A stretch of 64,000 nucleotides of DNA. It comes from Microvirga sp. SRT01. Its GTDB lineage: Bacteria; Pseudomonadota; Alphaproteobacteria; Sphingomonadales; Sphingomonadaceae. Each line of letters opens with the position of its first letter. The first letter of the stretch is position 1. The position numbers and the translations under genes are program-made. The stretch is taken from positions 372,001 to 436,000 of the forward strand of contig JAGSNX010000003.1 in assembly GCA_018139225.1 (NCBI GenBank), read 5' to 3'. The notes beneath the pieces are model-generated. The model was not told where the DNA came from. It did not search any database and saw only the letters and a list, made by a program, of their open reading frames with translations. Positions 47,043 to 53,428 of this stretch are shown piece after piece.

Positions 47043-47430
47043 GCCCTCCGCACTTAGCGATCCAACAGTGTGCGACCCCGCGCGGTTTAGCTGAAGAATT
47101 GGCTGAATCGCGTGGTGTCCCAATTCGCCCTCTATACCTTCTATACTGCTCGTGTGCGGACCGATGACTGTTGCCCAAAAGCATCACCCAAACAAATCAA
47201 CACGAACATGTAAAATAGTGCTGGACAAAGTTTCAACCTGCCCGTAGACAAAACCCATCGCCTTCAACGGCGGTGCCAACTGCTTCCTAGCGAAGCGGAA
47301 ACAGTGCTGAGTGGTGGACCGCGAGGTCGCCAAGGTTCGACTCCTTGGGCAGCACCCGAAGACTACAGACGGCCATCAGACACGGGTGGAGCGAACTATC
47401 GTTGGAATGAGCCAACAATGGAGGAACGTC
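47043..47430 (+). other. non-coding interval with tRNA-like fold
   Basis: No credible gene lies in these 388 bases. They contain the compact tRNA-like element at 47304-47355 and, in front of it, a small hairpin GCTTC (47282-47286) with GAAGC (47292-47296). Composition is AT-richer than the genes around it. Confidence 0.5.
47304..47355 (+). ncRNA. compact tRNA-like element 1
   Basis: GTGCTG (47304-47309) pairs with CAGCAC (47350-47355) like an acceptor stem. Inside are a near-perfect T-arm, CAAGG-TTCGACT-CCTTG (47331-47347), whose loop fits the TPsiCRANY consensus, and a hairpin GGTGGACC-GCGA-GGTCGCC (about 47313-47331) capped by a GNRA tetraloop. D and anticodon arms are missing. A canonical 75-nt tRNA frame was tested and its anticodon stem does not pair. 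Confidence 0.4.
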
Positions 47431-48336
47431 ATGACTTCGCATCCTGAGCGCAAATGTTTGCGCATGTTCGGGTTGGCATCGGTGTGCTTGAAGGAAATGA
47501 CTACCATGTCGAATAATGCGAATAACACGGCAACTGTCGTGAACTCAACGCTGCTTTCCACCATCCAAAATCAGCAGCTAGTCTACGCCAATGCGCGGGG
47601 TCGAAAAGCCTTGGCCCAAATGGTAGGCGATGCTTACGAGATTATCGTCAACCAACTTCTACCAGCTACTAAAGATGACCAAGTAGCACTGCTCAACCGC
47701 TTCAAAATTCCTCCTGCTACTGGCAAAACTAGCGAGTTTACTCCTTGGATTGCCGCTTTCTGGGGCGAAGAAGACCCCGATGAAAGCAAAACGTTCAAGG
47801 CTCTGGATGGGCAATATTACCGCCGCTGGGTGCCGAACCGGTCTATGTCGGTTTACTTCCACACCATGGAAGCTCTGGCCGACGCCGGGATCGAGTCCGA
47901 CGCCGCAGCTTGGATCATGGCAAAAGGTGGTGCGCAGGTTGTAGCAAATGTCCGCAAGCGCCGCATCGCCGACGAGGGTAAGCCTAGCCTGATCGAGACG
48001 CAAAACACGCAGCGGGATTTGTACCTCAGCGATGGCCCGCATTGCGCGCTCAAGCTGCCAAAGTTGGCTGTGCCGGATGACGTTGAAGATGGTCAGTTTT
48101 TCAGCATCATCGTTGAAAAAACCGCCGACGGGTTTGCGTTCCGGGGCATCAGCGAAACTGATGCATCTGCCAAGCTGGCCAGGCTGGCCGCCGATAGCTG
48201 GGAGAAGTTGAGCCTAGCTGTCGTCAAAAACAGCAAGAAGCCGGTCATCGACGCATCTGGCACCGTTAAGGTCACCAAGTCGCAGGCCAAGACCATTCTC
48301 AGCCGTAAGCCGGTCACTGAAGCCGCCGCAGCTTGA
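47431..48336 (+). CDS. prophage accessory protein of unknown function
   Basis: A 301-residue protein from ATG 47431, which has GGAGG 6 bases upstream; later in-frame ATGs at 47497 and 47506 (MSNNANNTAT) are alternatives and would remove an unconserved-looking N-terminus. The body is soluble and mixed helix/strand: a helical part (QLVYANARGRKALAQMVGDAYEIIVNQLLP), an aromatic region (EFTPWIAAFWGEEDP, GQYYRRWVPNRSMSVYF) and an alanine-rich end. No family is recognised. It is followed by a second plus-strand gene after 53 bases. Confidence 0.65.
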   Translation: MTSHPERKCLRMFGLASVCLKEMTTMSNNANNTATVVNSTLLSTIQNQQLVYANARGRKALAQMVGDAYEIIVNQLLPATKDDQVALLNRFKIPPATGKTSEFTPWIAAFWGEEDPDESKTFKALDGQYYRRWVPNRSMSVYFHTMEALADAGIESDAAAWIMAKGGAQVVANVRKRRIADEGKPSLIETQNTQRDLYLSDGPHCALKLPKLAVPDDVEDGQFFSIIVEKTADGFAFRGISETDASAKLARLAADSWEKLSLAVVKNSKKPVIDASGTVKVTKSQAKTILSRKPVTEAAAA

Positions 48337-48389
48337 CCACTTTGGGACGGGGCGTTTGCCCCGTCCCGCTATCCCTGCGAGGAAAAATC

Positions 48390-48995
48390 ATGATTACAGA
48401 AACACAACGCGCGCTTGCGCGACTGGCGATCAGTGCCTTGGAAGCAGACCCTGAATTCGCGCACAGTTTGGCCCTGCTGAAAACGTATTTTGGTGCGGCT
48501 GTTGTCGATGACATAAAAACCGAAGACAGTAACGCGAGGAACTTCAACAAAACCGCTAGTGCGAATGGAGCCGGTCTTTCACCCGACGCGGCAGATTACT
48601 GGGCGGAAGTAAAGCGCGTGATCGCTCGCGGCAAAAGAGGTCAGGCAAAGGGATGCAGAAAGATCGAAAAGCGTGTCTCGATAGCAGCTGAAAATTGTGC
48701 GGAGTCGTTCGATGCTCGCGTTCCCGACTCGGAAAAAGGCAAGTTCATTCGTCTCGATGTCAGGACGATCGAGAGCTTCGAAAAAACTTGGGATGATCTC
48801 TGGTCCTACGTGGAGCATGACCCGCCGCTTCTCAGACGTGAACTTCGCGAGGCCAGCCTGATCGACCACACTATGAACCATGCGCAGCTTCAGGTGCTTG
48901 GGAGCCTTCTCCACGAGGAGCGATCGGACGAGGAGCAAGCCCGGACAGCTGAAGCCTCGCGGAAGTTGCGGGAAATTGCCCGGCGTGATCGCTAA
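48390..48995 (+). CDS. prophage accessory protein of unknown function
   Basis: A 201-residue, largely helical and charged protein (TQRALARLAISALEADPEFAHSLALLKTYFG at the start, SDEEQARTAEASRKLREIARRDR at the end). ATG 48390 has GAGGA at 48379-48383. No domain, signal or membrane segment is recognised. It likely shares a transcript with the 301-residue gene upstream. Confidence 0.65.
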   Translation: MITETQRALARLAISALEADPEFAHSLALLKTYFGAAVVDDIKTEDSNARNFNKTASANGAGLSPDAADYWAEVKRVIARGKRGQAKGCRKIEKRVSIAAENCAESFDARVPDSEKGKFIRLDVRTIESFEKTWDDLWSYVEHDPPLLRRELREASLIDHTMNHAQLQVLGSLLHEERSDEEQARTAEASRKLREIARRDR

Positions 48996-49055
48996 GTGTG
49001 GAGCCACTGAGCGCGCCTGACATGCTCCCGAGGGCTTAGGCCCCTGTATGAACGT

Positions 49056-49097
49056 CTGTGGGGCTTGGCGAGTATGGCAAACGCCAAGCCTCCACAG
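49056..49097 (+). other. 15-bp hairpin preceding tRNA-like element 2
   Basis: CTGTGG (49056-49061) pairs with CCACAG (49092-49097), and GGCTTGGCG (49062-49070) pairs with CGCCAAGCC (49082-49090), with a single bulged T at 49091 and an 11-nt loop. No T-run follows, so a simple terminator is unlikely. It ends 19 bases before the tRNA-like element. Confidence 0.5.
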
Positions 49098-49115
49098 TTA
49101 GCGATCACGACCAAA

Positions 49116-49164
49116 AGACGCGCGATGGTCAGTCCGTGGGTTCGATTCCTTCGGCGCGTCTCCA
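49116..49164 (+). ncRNA. compact tRNA-like element 2 with encoded CCA
   Basis: AGACGCGC (49116-49123) pairs perfectly with GCGCGTCT (49154-49161), which is followed at once by CCA (49162-49164), as in a tRNA 3' end. Between them is a T-arm-like hairpin around the loop TTCGATT (49141-49147), with stem GTGGG/CCTTC containing one mismatch and one G-T pair. Only about 11 bases replace the D and anticodon arms. It could be an acceptor/T-arm minihelix RNA or a remnant of a tRNA gene. Confidence 0.4.
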
Positions 49165-49247
49165 AGCATCATTGAAGTAGTGCGGCAGGGTCTTTGCCGA
49201 TGTCTTGCCCTCGGAACGTTCTGAGGTGTGCCGCCAGAGTGGAAGAA

Positions 49248-49727
49248 ATGGCAAACTGGTGCCTAACACACGTGACACTGACTGCGCCGTCAGTCGATGA
49301 AGCTGACGAATTCTGGACCGCATTTACAGCGGGAGAGGATTACAGGGATGTCGAAAACGTGATTGCTGATAAACCCGGCGAAGTAGATCCAAGCTATTTC
49401 GCAGTTTGGGAAGACAACAATCGCCCGGTAAGTGGCTATATGGTTCGCAGGAACGAACGGTGCGTGGATATGGATTGGGGTTACCGAAACATCGCTCCGA
49501 TTGATTTCTTCGAAACTATGAAGAGGCAGGGCTGGCACGTTGAGGCCTTCTTCTTCGAACCGGCTGAGCAGTTCTGCGGGAAGTGGTTCGACGGGCAGGT
49601 CGAAGTGGTTGATTACAAAACGTTCGCCGATATTCCCGAATACATCGAGGTTGAGTTTGCGTCTGAGATGTGGATGTTTGACGACGAGGACGAGGACGAG
49701 GATGAGGACGAGCAGTCCTCAGACTAA
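49248..49727 (+). CDS. Api92/YubB-like ferredoxin-fold protein (weak) with acidic tail
   Basis: A 159-residue protein. The opening MANWCLTHVTLTAPSVDEADEFW resembles the N-terminus of Api92/YubB (DUF1281-like) phage and plasmid proteins, which begin with ANWC and adopt a ferredoxin-like fold. The C-terminus is strongly acidic (DDEDEDEDEDEQ), a feature of DNA-mimic or protein-binding tails. ATG 49248 follows GGAAG closely. Function unknown. Confidence 0.6.
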   Translation: MANWCLTHVTLTAPSVDEADEFWTAFTAGEDYRDVENVIADKPGEVDPSYFAVWEDNNRPVSGYMVRRNERCVDMDWGYRNIAPIDFFETMKRQGWHVEAFFFEPAEQFCGKWFDGQVEVVDYKTFADIPEYIEVEFASEMWMFDDEDEDEDEDEQSSD

Positions 49728-49773
49728 GCCGCATACGTGATCGGGCGTCCGGTCCTTACACGGGCGTCTGAGG

Positions 49774-49809
49774 GGCAGGATCGGCGTGTTTAGGCGCTCC
49801 GATCCTGCC
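49774..49809 (+). terminator. hairpin after the acidic-tail protein gene
   Basis: GGCAGGATCGG (49774-49784) pairs with CCGATCCTGCC (49799-49809), an 11-bp perfect stem with a 14-nt loop, followed by TTACC. It sits 47 bases past the stop at 49727. The T-run is short, so efficiency is uncertain. Confidence 0.6.
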
Positions 49810-49860
49810 TTACCTGCATCGCGTGACCCGCCACGAATAATGACAACCGCCGCGCGATCC

Positions 49861-49879
49861 CCGTATACCAGATATACGG
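49861..49879. promoter_or_regulatory. inverted repeat, candidate operator
   Basis: CCGTATA (49861-49867) and TATACGG (49873-49879) form a 7-bp perfect palindrome with a 5-base spacer. It lies 28 bases upstream of the CTAAATA heptamer in the leader of the gene at 50058, where a repressor site would be expected. Confidence 0.4.
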
Positions 49880-49997
49880 CATTTGAGCGCGGTTTTGCCC
49901 GAAAATGCTAAATAACATTGTGAGCGCAGGTCCGAAAAGCTGCCGCTCATGGCAGCTCTGGCCCTGTATGCTCCGTCCCTCATCATGACGACTTCAA

Positions 49998-50035
49998 GAC
50001 CCGACTGCGCGTATTCGGACCCGCGCAGTCGGGTC
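49998..50035 (+). promoter_or_regulatory. 14-bp leader hairpin
   Basis: GACCCGACTGCGCG (49998-50011) and CGCGCAGTCGGGTC (50022-50035) are perfect complements with a 10-nt loop. The hairpin ends 9 bases before the GAGGAG ribosome-binding site of the gene at 50058. It could control translation or be a protein-binding site; there is no T-run. Confidence 0.5.
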
Positions 50036-50057
50036 GTCCATGACGAGGAGAAATAAG

Positions 50058-51221
50058 ATGGCAAACAATGCCACAAAATGGCCCAAGATGATCCGGGCAG
50101 TCTATGACAGCTTTGGCACCGGGCATCACCTAAACGATCACGTTGCGCGGCGCGTAATGGATCGCATCGTAAGCTGGCTGGCAGCAGGGAAGGCTTTAAG
50201 CCCCCGGCTCAAGGACTCGCTTATCGACAACATCAACATGCGGACCAGCTTTTGCGTGGAGCGCCCTGAAGGCGAAATCCGCCTGACACGTGACCAAATC
50301 CAGTATGCGCGCAAGACGAACCCTGAGTGGTTCGGCCACGATCTCGCAGCCGACGACCTACCAGCGGAATGGGAGCGGAATGGGAGCGGAATGGATCAAA
50401 GTATTCCGCTTCAGCAGCCCGCCATTCCGCTCCCATTCCGCGACCTTTCCGCTTCCATTACGCTATCATTCCGCTGCCTTTCCGCTACCTTTCCGCTCGA
50501 AGCATTGGCACTGGCACAACAGCTAGTGTCTCAGGCCGCACAGAACATAGGGTCTGGCGCTACATCTAGTCTGACCCCTGACCCTAAAGTAATGGAATGG
50601 GAACAAAAGCAAACAAACCATGAGCCTGACGGCGCAATGACTTTTGCTTCGCAGCCCATGAGGCTCGCAGGCTCGCCGCATGACCAAGGCACTGAGCCTC
50701 AGACCCATGAGCCTGCGGCGCTCCATGCCAGGACGGCTACTCATGAAGATGGTCATGACGTGGGTGGTGAGGAAGACGGGCCGGTCGAGATCGCGGTCAG
50801 CTGGTTCCAGCAGGACGACAACGCGCCCTCAGCAAAGTTGGAGGTCGGCAAGACCGTCTACAGCCTGACCTTCAAAGAACCCGATATCGCCGAGCGCGAC
50901 CTAAGGCCGATCAGCACTCAGGACTGGCTCGACGAGCTTGATGCCAAGGGCGGTGCTGCGCTGCGTGAGGCTGCTCGCAAGACGCGGGATTTAAGCCGCT
51001 ACAGCATGAGCCCGTTCTACGGGGCCAGAGACACGCGGGCGCTGAAAGCGCCCGTCGAAGGAAACGCGGTTGCGATTGCAATCTGGGAGAACGGCGTACC
51101 GGTTGCGGTCAACCTGCTCACGGGTGGCCAGATCACCAACATTCCCCTGAAGCCATTCAATAGCAGCAACATTCGCGCGCCCAAGCACAAGGGCCGCGTG
51201 ATCCTAGCTGCGGCAGCTTGA
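50058..51221 (+). CDS. iteron-containing prophage gene, possible replication or DNA-binding protein
   Basis: A 387-residue protein. Residues 1-100 are helical and basic (KWPKMIRAVYDSFGTGHHLNDHVARRVMDRIVSWLAAG). Residues about 103-148 are encoded by 11-bp DNA repeats and read as a degenerate IPLPFRDLSAS/ITLSFRCLSAT pattern. The C-terminal half is a beta-rich domain (VEIAVSWFQQDD, AVAIAIWENGVPVAVNLLTGG). No known family is recognised. The position of repeats in the middle of the gene recalls lambda O, whose gene contains the origin iterons, but sequence similarity to O is not seen. Strong GAGGAG site before ATG 50058. Confidence 0.65.
   Translation: MANNATKWPKMIRAVYDSFGTGHHLNDHVARRVMDRIVSWLAAGKALSPRLKDSLIDNINMRTSFCVERPEGEIRLTRDQIQYARKTNPEWFGHDLAADDLPAEWERNGSGMDQSIPLQQPAIPLPFRDLSASITLSFRCLSATFPLEALALAQQLVSQAAQNIGSGATSSLTPDPKVMEWEQKQTNHEPDGAMTFASQPMRLAGSPHDQGTEPQTHEPAALHARTATHEDGHDVGGEEDGPVEIAVSWFQQDDNAPSAKLEVGKTVYSLTFKEPDIAERDLRPISTQDWLDELDAKGGAALREAARKTRDLSRYSMSPFYGARDTRALKAPVEGNAVAIAIWENGVPVAVNLLTGGQITNIPLKPFNSSNIRAPKHKGRVILAAAA
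50363..50498 (+). repeat. 11-bp iteron array in two orientations
   Basis: Three head-to-tail units AGCGGAATGGG (50363-50373, 50374-50384, 50385-50395) are followed by the same motif reversed: one unit GTATTCCGCTT (50401-50411), a 10-base gap, and seven contiguous 11-bp units (50422-50498), for example CCATTCCGCTC, CCTTTCCGCTT, TCATTCCGCTG. The core TTCCGC is almost invariant. The period matches one DNA helical turn. It lies wholly inside the coding sequence of the gene at 50058. Confidence 0.85.
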
Positions 51222-51231
51222 GGGGGACGCC

Positions 51232-51477
51232 ATGTACCGCACATTCCGAAACAACAAGGCGTACTGGACCGTTCCTCTTGAGGATCATGAACAGGTTTTC
51301 GACCGCGTAGAAAGCCTACTCAACGGCGGTATACTCCACCCCAACGAACCAGCGTTCATCAGCGGCCTCCTCGCCAATGCAAGAGGGCGGCGCTTTACGC
51401 TCAGCGATCCTCAGGCAACTTGGCTGGATGCGATCCTGATCCGCAATACACTTCCGCCGCTGTTTCCTCAGATTTAA
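51232..51477 (+). CDS. small prophage protein of unknown function
   Basis: An 81-residue protein (MYRTFRNNKAYWTVPLEDHEQVFDRVESLL...) preceded by GGGGGA at 51222-51227. It starts 10 bases after the iteron gene and is probably co-transcribed. Soluble, no recognised domain. Confidence 0.6.
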   Translation: MYRTFRNNKAYWTVPLEDHEQVFDRVESLLNGGILHPNEPAFISGLLANARGRRFTLSDPQATWLDAILIRNTLPPLFPQI

Positions 51478-51513
51478 TATAGACAGATGATGCGGCAAGA
51501 CAGCATAGTAAGA

Positions 51514-51554
51514 TTGTGGTCGGGAAATTCAATGAGCGTTGTTCCCGACCACAA
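51514..51554. repeat. dispersed hairpin with conserved loop, copy 1
   Basis: TTGTGGTCGGGAA (51514-51526) and TTCCCGACCACAA (51542-51554) form a 13-bp perfect stem. The loop contains TTCAATGAGCGTTG (51528-51541). A second copy lies at 52627-52663 with the same 14-base loop sequence. This one is in the gap between the 81- and 83-residue genes. Confidence 0.75.
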
Positions 51555-51657
51555 ACTCCGCAACTACCCTGCGGTGATAAATAGATTTGTAGATCGGAGC
51601 CAGCGCATCACACTAGCTTCATAACCAGTTTCAGTGTTCCCTTCGGGGGATTTCGTG

Positions 51658-51694
51658 GACCCGGAGGTAGGTGATGCTCCCTCCGGGTCTTTCT
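51658..51694 (+). terminator. intrinsic terminator or attenuator
   Basis: GACCCGGAG (51658-51666) pairs with CTCCGGGTC (51681-51689), followed by TTTCT. It lies 21 bases before the start of the 83-residue gene, so it either ends the upstream operon or attenuates the downstream pair. Confidence 0.65.
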
Positions 51695-51714
51695 ATTATT
51701 CGGAGCATCACAAC

Positions 51715-51966
51715 ATGAACGATAACATTTACATCTTCCTCGCAAGCGAGACAATGAACAACGAGGACATGATAGCCCTAGCGGTCAGCGTGGGACGCGA
51801 CCTAGAGCGCATTTTTCCCGGTCGGCCTGAGGTCGCCAGCGCAGCTTACACCTACGGCGCAGAACGGAGCGGCGGTCGTCGCGGACGCAGGCTGTTCCAC
51901 TTGGAGTTTGCAGACAGGCGTGACGCGGTTCTCTTCAAGCTGTCCTATGAAGGAGGTGCGGCATGA
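51715..51966 (+). CDS. small prophage protein, paralogue of the next gene
   Basis: An 83-residue protein (MNDNIYIFLASETMNNEDMIALAVSVGRDLERIF...). Its C-terminus LEFADRRDAVLFKLSYEGG matches VAFADRGTALSFKLRFG of the following protein, suggesting an old duplication of an alpha/beta domain. ATG 51715 has GGAG nine bases upstream. It overlaps the next gene by 4 nt. Function unknown. Confidence 0.65.
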   Translation: MNDNIYIFLASETMNNEDMIALAVSVGRDLERIFPGRPEVASAAYTYGAERSGGRRGRRLFHLEFADRRDAVLFKLSYEGGAA

Positions 51967-52193
51967 TCCAGCAGCATGGGGATTACCCCTACGTTCTAGA
52001 GGTCCAGTCGTTCAGGGCGAATGAGGCGGCAGCGCAAGGCTTTTTCGATGATGAAGTTGGCATCGTAATGGGGCACGAGCAGGCTAGGACCCGTTCGGTG
52101 AACTGGCGCAACGGCTTTCGTTATGAGTACACGACCAAAGTTGCGTTCGCGGATCGCGGAACGGCATTGTCGTTCAAGCTGCGATTTGGTTGA
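51963..52193 (+). CDS. small prophage protein, paralogue of the previous gene
   Basis: A 76-residue protein (MIQQHGDYPYVLEVQSFRANEAAAQGFFDDEVG...) whose C-terminal strand-helix FADRGTALSFKLRFG resembles that of the gene before it. ATG 51963 overlaps that gene's stop (ATGA). Probably made with it as a complex. No recognised family. Confidence 0.65.
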   Translation: MIQQHGDYPYVLEVQSFRANEAAAQGFFDDEVGIVMGHEQARTRSVNWRNGFRYEYTTKVAFADRGTALSFKLRFG

Positions 52194-52226
52194 GTAGCCT
52201 GATGAGCGAAGCCGCTGCTTCGATGG

Positions 52227-52589
52227 CTAGTCGGCTTCGTGGGATAAACCTGCCGTGACGATCCCACTCGTGTAAGCCATGCCGTGGCTTGCGCCTCGCC
52301 ACTTCACGCCTCGGGCAGCGACGTCGGCAATGTATAGGATCGCCACACCGTCCTGAATTGCGGATGTTTCGCGAATAGCTGGCTCGAACCCGATGATGCG
52401 GCCTCCATGCGTGGCGCCTTGGCTTTTGCTTGGGTGAAGGTACAGCCACCCACCGATCAGGGCTTTCTGGTCAGCTTCAGTAAGGAGCCAGCAACATGAG
52501 CGGTATCCGTTCGGTTTGCCGGCGATCTGCGTCTGACCGCGCAATGCGAGACCTTCCCGATCATTCTTAAAGTGGATTGCGTTTGCCAT
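52227..52589 (-). CDS. prophage protein of unknown function
   Basis: A 120-residue protein (MANAIHFKNDREGLALRGQT...) with a compact aromatic core: SCCWLLTEADQKALIGGWLYLHPSKSQGATHGGRIIGFEPA. The stretch WLYLH..K....GGRIIGF resembles small PUA-like folds such as EVE/ASCH, but that is a guess. AAGG lies 7 bases before ATG 52589. It is convergent with the 76-residue gene. Confidence 0.6.
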   Translation of the reverse strand: MANAIHFKNDREGLALRGQTQIAGKPNGYRSCCWLLTEADQKALIGGWLYLHPSKSQGATHGGRIIGFEPAIRETSAIQDGVAILYIADVAARGVKWRGASHGMAYTSGIVTAGLSHEAD

Positions 52590-52626
52590 TCAGCTACCTT
52601 TGGCAGTTCATCGAGTCCTGGTCTAG

Positions 52627-52663
52627 GTGGTCGGGAGTTTCAATGAGCGTTGATCCCGGCCGC
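52627..52663. repeat. dispersed hairpin with conserved loop, copy 2
   Basis: GTGGTCGGGA (52627-52636) pairs with TCCCGGCCGC (52654-52663) using two G-T pairs where copy 1 has A-T pairs. The loop again contains TTCAATGAGCGTTG (52639-52652). It lies 37 bases upstream of the minus-strand gene at 52589 and about 150 bases before the PEP-CTERM gene. Confidence 0.7.
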
Positions 52664-52813
52664 ACCGTGAAGAGCCACGACGCTTCTGCGCGCGGCTCAA
52701 TTTGCGCACTGCCCCAAATTGGGCCGCAGCCGTAGTAAAACGGGATTGCGAATCTCGTTAATCTCGTAGAAAGAATTGCGCACCGGCCCGTGGGGTGGCT
52801 GGGGGGAGAAATC

Positions 52814-53344
52814 ATGATGAAGACCCGTCTTTCGGCTGTGGCCGCAAGCCTGCTTTTTGCGTCCGCGCTTGCCGCTCCGGCTTCTGCTGTAACTCTGGTT
52901 CAAGATAGCGGCTGGCAATATATGTCGTTCGGCGATGTCGGATCGCAGATCAGCCCGAGCTTCGAGTTCACCGTTGTTGGCAATGCTACCCTGAAGATCA
53001 CGGATGCATTTTTGAGCGGCGATCAGTTTGAAGTGTTCCTGAATGGCCTCAGCAAGGGCCTTACTTCAACACCTGTGAATGACGGATCGAGCGCCGTCGA
53101 TTACGATATCGCATTTTCGTCCTCGTCGTTCAGCCATGGCTCCTATGTTCTCACATCTGGCAACTACGTCCTGACCGCAGCCGTCACGCTATCTCCGTAC
53201 GGCGGCGGCGGCGGTGGTGTCGAACTGATCTCGTCTGGTGCGGTTCCTGAGCCGGCCACGTGGGCAATGATGATCGGCGGCATGGGCGTAGTCGGTGGCG
53301 CTATGCGTCGTCGTCGCGTCAGCACGAAGGTCAGCTTCGCCTAA
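52814..53344 (+). CDS. PEPxxWA-CTERM protein within the prophage
   Basis: A 176-residue exported protein: signal peptide (SAVAASLLFASALAAPASA), a beta-rich middle (PSFEFTVVGNATLKITDAFLSGDQFEVFLNG), a glycine run and the sorting tail VPEPATWAMMIGGMGVVGGAMRRRR. It would be processed by the host exosortase. GGGGGGAGAA precedes ATG 52814; ATG 52817 is equivalent. It ends in a strong terminator. Its sorting tail is nearly the same as that of the chromosomal protein at 18195. Confidence 0.85.
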   Translation: MMKTRLSAVAASLLFASALAAPASAVTLVQDSGWQYMSFGDVGSQISPSFEFTVVGNATLKITDAFLSGDQFEVFLNGLSKGLTSTPVNDGSSAVDYDIAFSSSSFSHGSYVLTSGNYVLTAAVTLSPYGGGGGGVELISSGAVPEPATWAMMIGGMGVVGGAMRRRRVSTKVSFA

Positions 53345-53370
53345 CAGGCTTCACCTTCACGGGTGATAAG

Positions 53371-53407
53371 AAGCCGCTGGTTGCGTCGGGTAACCAGCGG
53401 CTTTTCT
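53371..53407 (+). terminator. intrinsic terminator of the PEP-CTERM gene
   Basis: AAGCCGCTGGTT (53371-53382) and AACCAGCGGCTT (53392-53403) form a 12-bp perfect stem with a 9-nt loop, continuing into TTCT. It separates the plus-strand block from the minus-strand tail module. Confidence 0.85.
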
Positions 53408-53428
53408 GTATCTGCAATCGGCTTGCGT

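Larger units (their letters stand above)
49728..50057 (+). promoter_or_regulatory. leader region of the iteron-containing gene
   Basis: These 330 bases have no gene. They hold in order a terminator hairpin (49774-49809), a palindrome (49861-49879), the heptamer CTAAATA (49908-49914), a 14-bp hairpin (49998-50035) and the ribosome-binding site GAGGAG (50045-50050) for ATG 50058. This is the most signal-rich leader of the prophage. Confidence 0.5.

Noticed and set aside
47281..47355. Canonical tRNA of 75 bases, anticodon GGA
   Set aside because: Length, T8-A9 and the T-arm fit, but the five anticodon-stem positions form no pairs and the acceptor has a mismatch.
50363..50498. CRISPR array
   Set aside because: Units are 11 bp, contiguous without spacers, in two orientations and inside a gene; no cas genes nearby.
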